The notes under the pieces were generated by a model. It did not search any database and was not told the DNA's origin. It saw only the letters and a program-made list of their open reading frames with translations. The position numbers were made by a program, and so were the translations under genes. A stretch of DNA of 12,022 nucleotides from Acidobacteriaceae bacterium (GTDB taxonomy: Bacteria; Acidobacteriota; Terriglobia; Terriglobales; Acidobacteriaceae): assembly GCA_003166055.1 (NCBI GenBank), contig PMWR01000400.1, positions 311-12,332 on the forward strand, in the 5' to 3' direction. The first letter of the stretch is position 1. Every line of letters begins with the position of its first letter. Shown here piece after piece: positions 1-8,072 of this stretch.

Positions 1-971
1 CCTTCCGCAGCCACTGCCGGCAGGACTATGCGGGAGACTATGAGCTGCTCTTTGGCGTATCGTCTCTCGACGATCCGGCGGTCGCGGCCGTGGAACAACT
101 GAAGCTTGAGTTCCCCGAGCGCGCGATAGAACTGATTCTGTGCCCTGCGCGGCTGGGCACCAACGGCAAGGTCAGCACGCTTACCCAGCTTGCGGCCCAT
201 GCGCGCTACGACTACCTGCTGATCAACGACTCGGACATCACCGTCGGGCCGCACTATCTGGAGCGGGTGATGGCGCACTTTGCTGAGCCGCAGGTGGGGC
301 TGGTGACCGCTCTTTATCGCGGCCGGGCGCACGGGACTCTTGCTTCGCGGCTTGAATCGCTGGGCATCGCTACGGACTTTCAGGCCGGAGTACTGCTCTC
401 AAAGATGCTTGAGGGCGGATTGCATTACGGGCTGGGATCAACACTGGCCGTCAGCCGCGAAGCCCTCGACAAGATTGGCGGCCTCGCAACTCTGGTTGAT
501 TATCTGGCTGACGATTATGAGCTGGGCGCGCGCGTGGACCGGGCCGGCTTTCGCGTGGTGCTGAGCGCCGAGGTGGTTGAGACGGCGATACCCGCTTATG
601 GCTGGCGCGGGTTTATTGATCACCAGTTGCGCTGGGCGCGCACCGTTCGAGACGCTCGGCCTGGAGGCTATGCGGGCCTGCTGTTTACGCACGGGTTGGC
701 GTGGGCGCTTCTGAATGTGCTGGCCAGCGGGATGAGTCCAGTAAGCCTGTGGCTGCTGGGGCTCAGCTTCTTTTTACGGCTGGCATTGGCCATGACGGTG
801 GGCGCGGAGGTGCTGGGCGACCACCAGGTGCTTCCCAGTCTGTGGCTGCTGCCGCTGCGCGATGTGGTGGCAATGGGTGTGTGGATTGCCGGGTTCGCGG
901 GAAACACCATTGTGTGGCGCGGGGAGCGGTTTCTGCTCAAGGGCGGCAAGCTGCTCAAATCCGGCGAGTGA
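1..971 (+). CDS. hpnI: Hopanoid biosynthesis glycosyltransferase HpnI (GT2/GT21-like), 5' end outside window
   Basis: The frame is open from base 3 to the TGA at 969-971 (322 residues visible), so the start lies upstream; a GTG at 90 is internal. The HpnI family transfers N-acetylglucosamine from UDP-GlcNAc to bacteriohopanetetrol at the inner membrane, the first step towards BHT-glucosamine and cyclitol-ether hopanoids. Visible signs are a family-like segment RSHCRQDYAGDYELLFGV at the window edge, the nucleotide-sugar/metal motif NDSDI (visible residues 75-79), the DDYELG acceptor-site motif (about 170) and HQLRW (about 207) at the place of the (Q/R)xxRW motif of ceramide-glucosyltransferase-like enzymes. 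Two hydrophobic stretches near the C-terminus should be membrane segments. The usual partners HpnJ and HpnK are not in the window and could lie upstream. The gene converges on the next one with a 25-base gap. The family assignment is firm; the exact hopanoid acceptor is inferred. Confidence 0.85.
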   Translation, partial: FRSHCRQDYAGDYELLFGVSSLDDPAVAAVEQLKLEFPERAIELILCPARLGTNGKVSTLTQLAAHARYDYLLINDSDITVGPHYLERVMAHFAEPQVGLVTALYRGRAHGTLASRLESLGIATDFQAGVLLSKMLEGGLHYGLGSTLAVSREALDKIGGLATLVDYLADDYELGARVDRAGFRVVLSAEVVETAIPAYGWRGFIDHQLRWARTVRDARPGGYAGLLFTHGLAWALLNVLASGMSPVSLWLLGLSFFLRLALAMTVGAEVLGDHQVLPSLWLLPLRDVVAMGVWIAGFAGNTIVWRGERFLLKGGKLLKSGE

Positions 972-996
972 ACAAACAAGCGCTGGAATGCATGCG

Positions 997-1281
997 CTAG
1001 CCTGCCGGGGTTTCGGCGGTGGTTGGATCGATGACCGTCCTCACCTGGAGGACACGATTGGCGGGAAATCCACCCAGCCGCGCGTGCTCGCGCACCACGT
1101 CTTCATTCGGGGCGATGTAGACACAGAAGATGGTGTCGTCAGTGACGTAGCTGTGCAGCCACTGAATCTGCGGTCCCAGGTTCCGCAATACGCTACAGGA
1201 CGTTTCAGAGACAGCCCGCAATTGTTCCGGCGACATCGAACCGACTCCCGGAACCTGGCGTTCAATCACGAATTTCGGCAT
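997..1281 (-). CDS. Small DUF4242-type (nickel-binding SCO4226-like) protein
   Basis: This 94-residue protein begins MPKFVIERQVPGVG and continues with a ferredoxin-like alpha/beta pattern (LHSYVTDDTIFCVYIAPNED, then REHARLGGFP), matching DUF4242 proteins, which are about 80-95 residues long. Members bind metal or have no assigned function; a nickel-binding role is known for a Streptomyces relative. The frame stays open upstream to 1305, but I chose the ATG at 1279-1281 because AGAGGT lies five bases before it (1287-1292) and because family members start with MPKF/MPRF-like residues. It is convergent with hpnI and divergent from the Rieske gene, so it is probably a single-gene transcript. No signal peptide is visible, so it should be cytoplasmic. 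The fold family is a recognition from memory; the function is open. Confidence 0.75.
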   Translation of the reverse strand: MPKFVIERQVPGVGSMSPEQLRAVSETSCSVLRNLGPQIQWLHSYVTDDTIFCVYIAPNEDVVREHARLGGFPANRVLQVRTVIDPTTAETPAG

Positions 1282-1286
1282 CGGCG

Positions 1287-1292
1287 ACCTCT
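1287..1292 (-). promoter_or_regulatory. Ribosome binding site deciding the DUF4242 start
   Basis: On the minus strand the sequence reads AAAGAGGT, five bases, then ATG at 1281. It is one of few clear Shine-Dalgarno sequences in the window and argues against the longer open frame beginning at 1305. Confidence 0.6.
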
Positions 1293-1420
1293 TTCTGAAA
1301 GGCAATTGCTCAAGTCTATCGAGCCATCAGGGCTTTGGAAACAAGATTCGGCTAACGCGAATGGATCATTTATGAGTGCGCTGGCACGCCTGCGAGCGAC
1401 AATGCTATTGTGAGTGCCAA

Positions 1421-2533
1421 ATGCCATTTGTAACGACTACAGAGTCCGGCGTATCGATTCAGGGGCCGACGGCCACGCTCATCTACGACGACTGGTACCC
1501 GGCGGTGCGGACAGATACGCTGCGCGCGGGTAAGCTGGCCACGGCGATGCTGCTGGATATTCCGCTGGTGCTGGGGCGGCGCAGCGACGGGCGCGTGTTT
1601 GCCATGCGCGACAGTTGCCCGCATCGGGGAATTCCGCTGAGCTACGGGTGGTTTGACGGCGAGCATGTCACTTGCCGGTACCACGGCTGGGAGTTTGAGC
1701 CGTGCAGCGGGCAGTGCGCGCTGATCCCATCGTTGAGCAGTCACGATCATCTGGACGCGACGCGGATTTTTGCAACCGCATTTCCATGCGAGGAACGGGA
1801 CGGGTATGCGTGGGTTTACATTCCATCGGCGGGAACGGGGAGGAAAACCGATGGTGCGCAGCTAAGGCCAGTTCCAGAGCTCAGGAAGTTTGGGCCGCGC
1901 TACCGCACTGCGTTCCTCACCGCCGACCTGCCCTGCAACGTGGATCACGGGATCATCGGGTTGATGGATCCGGCGCATGGGCCGTTTGTGCACCAGGCCT
2001 GGTGGTGGCGATCGCGGGCGAGCATTCGCGAAAAGACCAAGCGGTTTGAGCCCATCCCAGAGGGCTTTCGCATGAGCGCGCATGCGCCCAGCGGCAACTC
2101 CGCGCCTTACAAGCTGCTGGGCGTGTACGGGCAGCCAATTGAAACAACGATTGACTTCATGTTGCCCAACCGGCGGACGGAAGTGATCCGCTGCGGAGAG
2201 AAGTGGTTTTCAAGCCTGACGACAGTGACGCCGGTGACTTCATCCACCTGCCGCATCGACGTGATCGCGGCTTGGAATGTCTTTTATCACGTGCCGTTTG
2301 TCACGCCGATTGCGAAGTTCTTTGGGGCGAAGTTTGTGCGGCAAGATCAGGTGACGATGATTCAGCAGGCCGAAGGTTTGCGGCACAATCCGAGCCTGAT
2401 GCTGATTGACGACGCGGACAAGCCGGCCAAGTGGTACTTCGCGCTGAAACAGGCGCGGCTGGAGACGGCTCCGACAGGAGCCACGGCCAAACATCCCATG
2501 GATGGGCCGGTCGATCTTCACTGGCGCAGCTAG
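1421..2533 (+). CDS. Rieske [2Fe-2S] non-heme iron oxygenase, alpha-subunit type
   Basis: This 370-residue protein would use a Rieske cluster and a mononuclear iron to oxygenate an organic substrate. The Rieske ligands are C66-x-H68 and C85-x2-H88 (CPH and CRYH, 16 residues apart). The catalytic domain has D183-x2-H186-x4-H191 in LMDPAHGPFVH, the bridging Asp and facial-triad histidines of the ring-hydroxylating family; D309 in RQDQ is the likely third iron ligand. Length fits a single-component or alpha-subunit oxygenase. The frame is open to a GTG at 1376, but MPFVTT at 1421 is the better start; no strong Shine-Dalgarno is present, and TATTGT lies nine bases before the ATG. No reductase, ferredoxin or beta subunit is nearby, so electrons must come from elsewhere. 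An alpha/beta hydrolase follows 44 bases downstream. The substrate cannot be told from sequence. Confidence 0.85.
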   Translation: MPFVTTTESGVSIQGPTATLIYDDWYPAVRTDTLRAGKLATAMLLDIPLVLGRRSDGRVFAMRDSCPHRGIPLSYGWFDGEHVTCRYHGWEFEPCSGQCALIPSLSSHDHLDATRIFATAFPCEERDGYAWVYIPSAGTGRKTDGAQLRPVPELRKFGPRYRTAFLTADLPCNVDHGIIGLMDPAHGPFVHQAWWWRSRASIREKTKRFEPIPEGFRMSAHAPSGNSAPYKLLGVYGQPIETTIDFMLPNRRTEVIRCGEKWFSSLTTVTPVTSSTCRIDVIAAWNVFYHVPFVTPIAKFFGAKFVRQDQVTMIQQAEGLRHNPSLMLIDDADKPAKWYFALKQARLETAPTGATAKHPMDGPVDLHWRS

Positions 2534-2540
2534 GGTCGCA

Positions 2541-2569
2541 TTGCATGAGCATTCGCCTTCCAGTAGAAT
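2541..2569 (+). promoter_or_regulatory. Candidate promoter giving a leaderless hydrolase mRNA
   Basis: TTGCAT (2541-2546) and TAGAAT (2564-2569) are separated by exactly 17 bases, and the -10 hexamer matches the sigma-70 consensus at five of six positions. The expected transcription start falls within a base or two of the ATG at 2578, and no Shine-Dalgarno precedes that ATG. The -35 match is weak (three of six), so this is an inference. Confidence 0.4.
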
Positions 2570-2577
2570 TCTCGTCC

Positions 2578-3300
2578 ATGTCTACCTATCTGCTTATTCA
2601 TGGCGCCTGGCACGGTGGTTGGTGCTGGCGCAGTGTTGTGCCGCTGCTCGAGGCCGCAGGCCACACGGTTCTGGCTCCGGATTTGCCTGGCCACGGAGAC
2701 GATGAAACGCCCACGGCGTCTGTCACGCTTAAAGACTATGCCGACCGCATTTGCGAAATCGCTGCGGCTCAATCAGAACCGGTGATTTTGCTCGGCCACA
2801 GCATGGCGGGCGTCGCCATAACCCAGGCCGCCGAGGACTGCGCTGAGAAGGTCAAAGCTCTGGTGTATATGTGCGCATTCCTGCCGCGCAACGGGGACTC
2901 TCTGACGACGTGGGCATCGCAGGATAAGGAGAGCATGGTCAACCCATCCACGACTTTTCCCGTGGAGGAGGGAGTGATCGGACTCAATCCGCAATATATC
3001 CGCGAGGCGCTTTATGCGGACTGTTCGGAAGAGGATATAGCTTATGCACGGTCGCGCCTCGTGGACCAGTCCACCGAGCCTTTTCGGACGCCGGTGCAAA
3101 CGACGGCTGAGCGCTGGGGACAGATTCCGCGATATTACATCGAATGCACGCTCGACCGTGCCATTACGCTGAGTCTGCAGCAGGAGATGCAAAAGCAATC
3201 GCCCTGCCGGGAGACATTTTCGATCGACACGGATCATTCGCCTTTCTTCTCTGAACCGGAGATTCTCGCGGATATTCTTGAACGGATTGCGACCCTGTAA
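2578..3300 (+). CDS. Alpha/beta-fold hydrolase, methylesterase/hydroxynitrile-lyase-like
   Basis: This 240-residue enzyme begins MSTYLLIHGAWHGGWCW, the oxyanion-loop signature of the group that includes plant methylesterases (salicylate-binding protein 2), hydroxynitrile lyases and bacterial EstC-like esterases. The catalytic triad is visible: S75 in GHSMAG, D193 in TLDRAI and H220 in TDHSPFF. It is soluble with no signal peptide and has the usual length. The frame is open well upstream, overlapping the Rieske gene's 3' end, and another ATG sits at 2545; I chose 2578 because the conserved family start lies there and a promoter-like TAGAAT ends eight bases before it. It may be co-transcribed with the Rieske oxygenase as well. 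It probably hydrolyses a small ester, but lyase activity is possible and the substrate is unknown. Confidence 0.85.
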   Translation: MSTYLLIHGAWHGGWCWRSVVPLLEAAGHTVLAPDLPGHGDDETPTASVTLKDYADRICEIAAAQSEPVILLGHSMAGVAITQAAEDCAEKVKALVYMCAFLPRNGDSLTTWASQDKESMVNPSTTFPVEEGVIGLNPQYIREALYADCSEEDIAYARSRLVDQSTEPFRTPVQTTAERWGQIPRYYIECTLDRAITLSLQQEMQKQSPCRETFSIDTDHSPFFSEPEILADILERIATL

Positions 3301-3333
3301 AGAAGCGGGCATGTGAGGGCACGCGGCATGGCG

Positions 3334-3348
3334 CTGAAGACTCTTCAG
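3334..3348. terminator. Palindrome in the convergent gap, possible weak bidirectional terminator
   Basis: CTGAAGA-C-TCTTCAG is a 7-bp inverted repeat around one base (a 6-bp stem with a 3-base loop if folded). It lies between the convergent hydrolase and phosphatase genes and overlaps the phosphatase stop codon (TCA on the plus strand at 3345-3347). There is no run of T on either side, so a classical intrinsic terminator is doubtful. Confidence 0.25.
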
Positions 3349-5423
3349 GGAGCGACCACAGCGCGACGCTCCACTGTGAGCACGGTAATATCGTCGTCCT
3401 GTCCGAACAGCTCCGCTGTTTTAGCGATTTGGCCGGCGGAATCACAGCTCATCGCAGCGACGCGATCAAAGCCGAGGAGTTCGCCGGAATTGCCGCGCGC
3501 TTCGACAACACCGTCGGTGACGAGGGTGAGTTGTGTGTTGGGCGGGAAGATGAAGATCGCTTCAGGGTACGATGCAGCTGCGACCAGTCCGAGTGGCAGG
3601 CTGCTCTCGACCGCGAGCTCGGCTCCATTGAGATAGGGCGCGATGTGGCCTGCGTTGGCTACAATGAGCTTGCCGTCGGCGTCGGCGCGCAGACAAAGGC
3701 AGGTGGTGAATCCGCCTTGGCTGCGGCCCAGCATGCGCTGATTCATGGCGCTGAGAATCTCGCCGGGGCTCTGGGTGTAGTGGGCGAGCGTGCGCACGGT
3801 GCCAACGAGAAGAGAGACAGTCATGGCGGCGGGCATTCCCTTGCCGCTGACGTCCCCAATCACCACCAGCACTCCGCCCTGCGGCGTCCCGACAATCTGG
3901 TAGAAGTCCCCACCCACTTCGCCGGCCGGTTTGTAAATGGCCTCGATTAAGAAGCCGGGCAAGCGCGGCAGTTCCCGGGGAATGAGAACCTCCTGAACCT
4001 GCTGCGCGTTGCGGAACTCCTCGTCGCGCCGGCTTTGCCACTGAGTCTGCTCGGTCTGAAAGCGCCAGGCGGCGAAGGTAATGGCGACGAGCAAAAGCGT
4101 GTTGAGCACGGATTGGATGTCGAACTGGTTGCCGGCAATGGAGAAGAGCGGTTTTTGGAGCGGCGCCCAGAAACTCCAGTGGATCCAGCGCATGCCTGAA
4201 TCGAACCAATTGCCAAATGCCTGAAAGATGTCGGCGAGCATGGCGACAATGGCGAGAAGCCAACGCTCCGCGTCGAGCCGGCGGCGAAAAGCGAAGATGA
4301 CCAGGATGACGGCCCAGATCTCGATCAGCAATGAGGGAATGGTGAAGCCGACATCGAGCCCGAGGAAGAGGTGACCGGGCCATGTGGTCCAGTTGAAGAG
4401 TTGTAACGCGCCGTCGCCGAAGTTCCCGATGATCGCGACAGCGACCATCCACCAGGTCCAGCGGATGAGCCGCCGATTGTCACGCAGCCCGAGGAGATTG
4501 AGAAGCAGGAACCAGAGTGAGACGTCTTCAATGCAGACGACTGGGGCAATCAGGCCGTAGTTCCAGCGGAATCTGAGGAAGCCCGGAGCACCGGAGAAAA
4601 TTAGCATCGGCAGCGGATGCATCATATAAAGCGCCAGCCACAAGAGCATCGTCTGACGGCGTTGACGCAGCCAGGCGAGCAACGCGAGGAGAGAAACCAC
4701 GCTGCACAGAAGTGCGAGGCCGAGCTGCCAGAGATTGGCGCGGAGCCAGCCGTACCAGGCTGCCTGGTCGCGATCGGCCAATGCCTGAGTGCTTCCCAGC
4801 AGGGGTGTTTCGATTAAACCTCCTTCGTCAGGGAGGCTAAAGAAAATGTAGGGGGCCTTCCAGATCCGGATAGCGAGTAAGCCGGATTGCGGCTGTCCCA
4901 GCGGGACGAAGGCGGGTAAATGAGGGCTGATCTCGGTGACTCCGCCGTTGGCCTGGTCGTACCAGACAGGGTCTGGCGGAAGCTTGCCGTAGCTGCCGAC
5001 GAGGCGGCCGTTCCAATAGACCTCGGCAGCGTCTTGAATACCGGGCAGCGCAACCGCGAGCTGACCTTCCGCATTCTCCTCAGAGGGCACGATGGTGATG
5101 CGCCGCCGGTACCAGGCATAACCGGTCAAGTTTCGGAAGCCCTGGCCTTCCCAGGAGCGGCCGACCTGGATGCGCGCCCAATGGGAGTCATCCAGATTGG
5201 GCGATGCGTAGACCGGATCGTCACCCGGACGGAAGGCCCACGCTCCGTCTACAGGGACATAGGGCCGGCCCAGACTTTTTGCAAGGAATGGAGCATCCGC
5301 ATCGTGGCTGGCGGCCGGGGCCACCAATGCACTGGAAGGCAACGCCGCGGAAGGGACAGCGCTGAGCAAAGCTCCGCAAAAGATCAGGATTCCGAGGGAA
5401 CGAGGAAGCATCGTGACAAGCAT
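3345..5423 (-). CDS. Membrane 7TM sensor phosphatase: sugar-binding-like domain, 7 TM, PP2C/SpoIIE
   Basis: This protein of about 692 residues would remove phosphate from serine/threonine on a partner, such as an anti-sigma antagonist, in response to an outside signal. In order: a signal-peptide-like stretch (about 5-30); a galactose-binding-like jelly roll (about 55-190) with the pattern DGAWAFRPGDD, LDDSHWARIQV and GYAWYRRR, as in GH2 N-terminal and 7TMR-DISM extracellular domains; seven hydrophobic segments (about 230-455); a short linker; and the PP2C/SpoIIE domain. Metal-binding motifs are intact: GGDF (504-507), GDVSGKG (523-529), ANAGH (589-593), TDG (636-638) and QDDD (675-678). The frame opens at a GTG at 5519, but the signal peptide fits ATG 5423 or 5411; AAGGT is too near the first and far from the second, so the start is uncertain by four residues. 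It follows the GH57 gene by 117 bases. No anti-sigma or antagonist gene is in the window. Confidence 0.85.
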   Translation of the reverse strand: MLVTMLPRSLGILIFCGALLSAVPSAALPSSALVAPAASHDADAPFLAKSLGRPYVPVDGAWAFRPGDDPVYASPNLDDSHWARIQVGRSWEGQGFRNLTGYAWYRRRITIVPSEENAEGQLAVALPGIQDAAEVYWNGRLVGSYGKLPPDPVWYDQANGGVTEISPHLPAFVPLGQPQSGLLAIRIWKAPYIFFSLPDEGGLIETPLLGSTQALADRDQAAWYGWLRANLWQLGLALLCSVVSLLALLAWLRQRRQTMLLWLALYMMHPLPMLIFSGAPGFLRFRWNYGLIAPVVCIEDVSLWFLLLNLLGLRDNRRLIRWTWWMVAVAIIGNFGDGALQLFNWTTWPGHLFLGLDVGFTIPSLLIEIWAVILVIFAFRRRLDAERWLLAIVAMLADIFQAFGNWFDSGMRWIHWSFWAPLQKPLFSIAGNQFDIQSVLNTLLLVAITFAAWRFQTEQTQWQSRRDEEFRNAQQVQEVLIPRELPRLPGFLIEAIYKPAGEVGGDFYQIVGTPQGGVLVVIGDVSGKGMPAAMTVSLLVGTVRTLAHYTQSPGEILSAMNQRMLGRSQGGFTTCLCLRADADGKLIVANAGHIAPYLNGAELAVESSLPLGLVAAASYPEAIFIFPPNTQLTLVTDGVVEARGNSGELLGFDRVAAMSCDSAGQIAKTAELFGQDDDITVLTVERRAVVAP

Positions 5424-5466
5424 ACCTTGTGGCGGCAGCGGCTCGCGACGATTTGATTCACTGGTA

Positions 5467-5503
5467 CGTCGACAAAATGCGGTGCCACGAGGCCCTGTCG
5501 ACG
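5467..5503 (-). repeat. Inverted repeat between the GH57 and phosphatase genes
   Basis: CGTCGACA (5467-5474) and TGTCGACG (5496-5503) form a perfect 8-bp inverted repeat around 21 bases. In the minus-strand RNA the inner part can add a GGGCC/GGCACC stem with one bulged base. It could be a leader hairpin of the phosphatase message, an attenuating structure or an operator; no T-run follows, so it is not a typical terminator. Confidence 0.35.
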
Positions 5504-5540
5504 GCAGCCTACCGATCACCGATCACTGAAAAACTGCTCT

Positions 5541-8033
5541 TCAATCTACCGGTGCTGTTTCGATGGCATCGTCGGCGGTGATGCTGGCGAAGTCGATGGA
5601 GAGACAGGTGGCGAGGTCATTGAAGCTCTTATCCCACCTGGGGTGATCGTCTTTGCCCTGCGCGGTCAGTCCCATGCTCGAGGAGCGCAGAATCTCATAC
5701 CAGATGTTCTGGGCCTGCCACAGGTTGAGCTCGATGGGCAGTTCGACGAGGTTGCGGGCGAGGGTGAGTGCGCGGTCCAGCATCTCCAGCGAGCCGGCTG
5801 ACAATTGCAGCTCGACCATGGCTCGCTTCATGCGCTGGTCGGCGATATAGCTGAGCGTGGCGGTTTCGAGCGGCACCTGGTCGGCCTTGGCGAGGGTGAG
5901 GAACGAACGCATCTGCGCAATGTCGATGGGATCGGTTTCGAGGGCGCGGCGAAGTCCCGCATTGATGGCGAAGCCCGCGGCCAGGGTGAGCGCGGGAGGC
6001 TTGGGCAGACCGGCCTGCGACAGGTAGTGCAGCAGGCTGGCGTGGTCCTCGTAGATGGTGGTCAGCGAGTTCTCAATATCCCACAGGGTCGAGTTCAGAA
6101 TCAGCTCGACGATGCGCCGCTGCTCATCAGTGAAGAGCGAGGTGAGCGAGTAGTCCACATGGCCGTATTCGCGGTCGAGCAGGCGAATGACCTCAGGGAA
6201 GCGCGCGCGCTGCACGTGCTCCTCGGCCTGCGCGGCAAAGGCATCGAAGGCTGCTGCGTCCGCGTCGGTGTAGGGCTTTACGGCTGCGGTAATGTTCTGA
6301 TCGCCAAAGTGCAACACCGCGAATGAAAAGCTTTGTTGATGGCCTGTGATGGTGCTGACGATGTGGGCCCGGCCGATCGCGAGGCGTCCGCGGCCCGAGG
6401 TGTGAATTGCGTAGGAGATGCGCCGCACGCGATAGCAAAAGAGATCGGTCTGATCGGCAAAGGACGAGAATACCGAGCTGATGGCGTAGTGCGCGGCCAC
6501 CTGTTCGAGGCCCAGCTCCATGGTGTCGACGCATCGTTTATAGATTTGCGCGCCGTCGCCAAAGCGAGCTTCATTTGATTTGGCTTCGGCCATGCGCCGA
6601 AGAAAAGCGGGCTCGAGCGCGTCGGCCGGTTGGCCAAATACCTGCTTTGCAAGTTGCAGAACGCGCGCGGCATAAGCAATGATCTGCACCGTTTCGATGC
6701 CGCCAATGTCGTCGAAGAACCATCCGCAACTGGTGTACATCAACTGCGCGTGACGCTGCATTTCCATCAGCTCGAGAGCGCGGACCCGCTCGTCTTCCGA
6801 CAGCGGATGTGTTGCATGGGACAGAAAGAACCGATCCACCCGGTCTGCGCCGCGGTCGAGCAGGACGTCAATGTAGGCATTGCGCGCGGCCCACACATCC
6901 TTGAATAGCGTTTTGCCCTCCTGTTCCGTGAGGGAAGCGATGCTGTCGCGGAGCTCATCGAGGGCCTGACGCAGCGGGGCGCGCCAAAGCTGATTGAAGG
7001 GGCGGCCGCCGTTGCATCCGCAGTTCGATCGCCAGCGCTCCACGCCGTGCGCGCAGCTCCACGAACTGTCCTCGACAATTTGCGCTTCGTACTCCGGCGG
7101 AAACTGATCGAGAAATTTCCCGTAGTTGGTGAGCTTGACGGCGCGGTCGCGCTCGAGCATGCGTAGCGCGTAGGCCAGCGCCATTTCGCCATGCTTGTGG
7201 TGATGGCCGTACGACTCGCCATCGGTGGCCACATGGACAAGCTGCGCCTGTGGGTTGTCACTGAAGCCGGCTTTCAATCGCGCGGCAAAATTCTCGCCCG
7301 AGTCGAGCAGGCCCTCGAATGCGATGGCGCGCGATGCCGCCCCGTTGTAGAAAAAGACAGCAATCGAAAGGCCGGATTGGAACCGCACCCGATAAGGATG
7401 CGTCGTCTCTACGGAGGAGCCGGGTGTATCTGTCCAAGCCGCATCTTCCTGGGGTTCTCCGTCGCGCAGCGGCCGCACGCGCGCACACTGGGACGGCGAG
7501 AGCAAGGTGAATTTCACGCCATGCCGCGCCATCAGCTCGAGCGACTCCGAATCCGCCGCGGTCTCGGCGAGCCACATTCCTTCGGGCGGCGCGCCGTAGT
7601 GGCGCCGATAGTCGGCAATGCCCCAGCGGATCTGCGTGACGCGGTCGCGGGTGTTGGCGAGCGGCATGATGATGTGGTTGTAGACCTGCGCCATGGCCGA
7701 GCTGTGGCCGCCATAGCTTTTTCGGCTGCGGCGCTCGCCATCGAGAATCATGCGGTAGGTGCGCTGCGCATTCTCCTTGAGCCAACTGAGCAGCGTGGGG
7801 CCGAAATTGAAGCTCATGCGCGCGTAGTTGTTTACGATACGCGTGATCTGGTTGCAATTGTTTTGAATACGCGCCGCGCCATTGGGGGCGTAGCACTCGG
7901 CGCAGATGCGCTCATTCCAGTCGTGATAGGGGGCTGCGGAATCCTGCGTCTCGACCGTCTCCAGCCAGGGGTTTTCCCGGGGCGGCTGGTAAAAATGTCC
8001 ATGAATGCAAATGAAACGTTTGCTCGGCGCCAT
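5541..8033 (-). CDS. Glycoside hydrolase family 57 protein with C-terminal DUF3536
   Basis: This 830-residue cytoplasmic protein belongs to the GH57 branch carrying a DUF3536 C-terminal half. GH57 enzymes are alpha-amylases, 4-alpha-glucanotransferases, branching enzymes or related alpha-glucan enzymes working by a retaining mechanism. Visible landmarks are HGHFYQPPRENPW (residues 11-23), GMWLAETA with E157 as probable nucleophile, and TDGESYGHHHKHGE with D271 as probable acid/base. Further on, TSCGWFFDDIGGIETVQ and the C-terminal helical region match the DUF3536 type. The frame extends to a TTG at 8057; I chose ATG 8033, which leads straight into the conserved RFICIHGHFYQ and has GGGA six bases before it (8040-8043); ATG 8045 is possible. 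The DNA glycosylase gene ends 39 bases upstream on the same strand. The exact reaction is unproven, and no glycogen or trehalose genes are visible here. Confidence 0.88.
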   Translation of the reverse strand: MAPSKRFICIHGHFYQPPRENPWLETVETQDSAAPYHDWNERICAECYAPNGAARIQNNCNQITRIVNNYARMSFNFGPTLLSWLKENAQRTYRMILDGERRSRKSYGGHSSAMAQVYNHIIMPLANTRDRVTQIRWGIADYRRHYGAPPEGMWLAETAADSESLELMARHGVKFTLLSPSQCARVRPLRDGEPQEDAAWTDTPGSSVETTHPYRVRFQSGLSIAVFFYNGAASRAIAFEGLLDSGENFAARLKAGFSDNPQAQLVHVATDGESYGHHHKHGEMALAYALRMLERDRAVKLTNYGKFLDQFPPEYEAQIVEDSSWSCAHGVERWRSNCGCNGGRPFNQLWRAPLRQALDELRDSIASLTEQEGKTLFKDVWAARNAYIDVLLDRGADRVDRFFLSHATHPLSEDERVRALELMEMQRHAQLMYTSCGWFFDDIGGIETVQIIAYAARVLQLAKQVFGQPADALEPAFLRRMAEAKSNEARFGDGAQIYKRCVDTMELGLEQVAAHYAISSVFSSFADQTDLFCYRVRRISYAIHTSGRGRLAIGRAHIVSTITGHQQSFSFAVLHFGDQNITAAVKPYTDADAAAFDAFAAQAEEHVQRARFPEVIRLLDREYGHVDYSLTSLFTDEQRRIVELILNSTLWDIENSLTTIYEDHASLLHYLSQAGLPKPPALTLAAGFAINAGLRRALETDPIDIAQMRSFLTLAKADQVPLETATLSYIADQRMKRAMVELQLSAGSLEMLDRALTLARNLVELPIELNLWQAQNIWYEILRSSSMGLTAQGKDDHPRWDKSFNDLATCLSIDFASITADDAIETAPVD

Positions 8034-8072
8034 CAATTTTCCCATGCATGCCGGCAAAGCGGCTGCGTTTCA

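Noticed and set aside
1282..1420. Divergent promoters between the DUF4242 and Rieske genes
   Set aside because: Promoters must exist here, but the hexamer pairs I found match the consensus at only about three positions per hexamer, so no site is annotated.
3562..4452. 296-residue minus-strand open frame
   Set aside because: It is a shifted frame inside the phosphatase gene and gives an arginine/histidine-rich translation typical of an out-of-frame high-GC reading.
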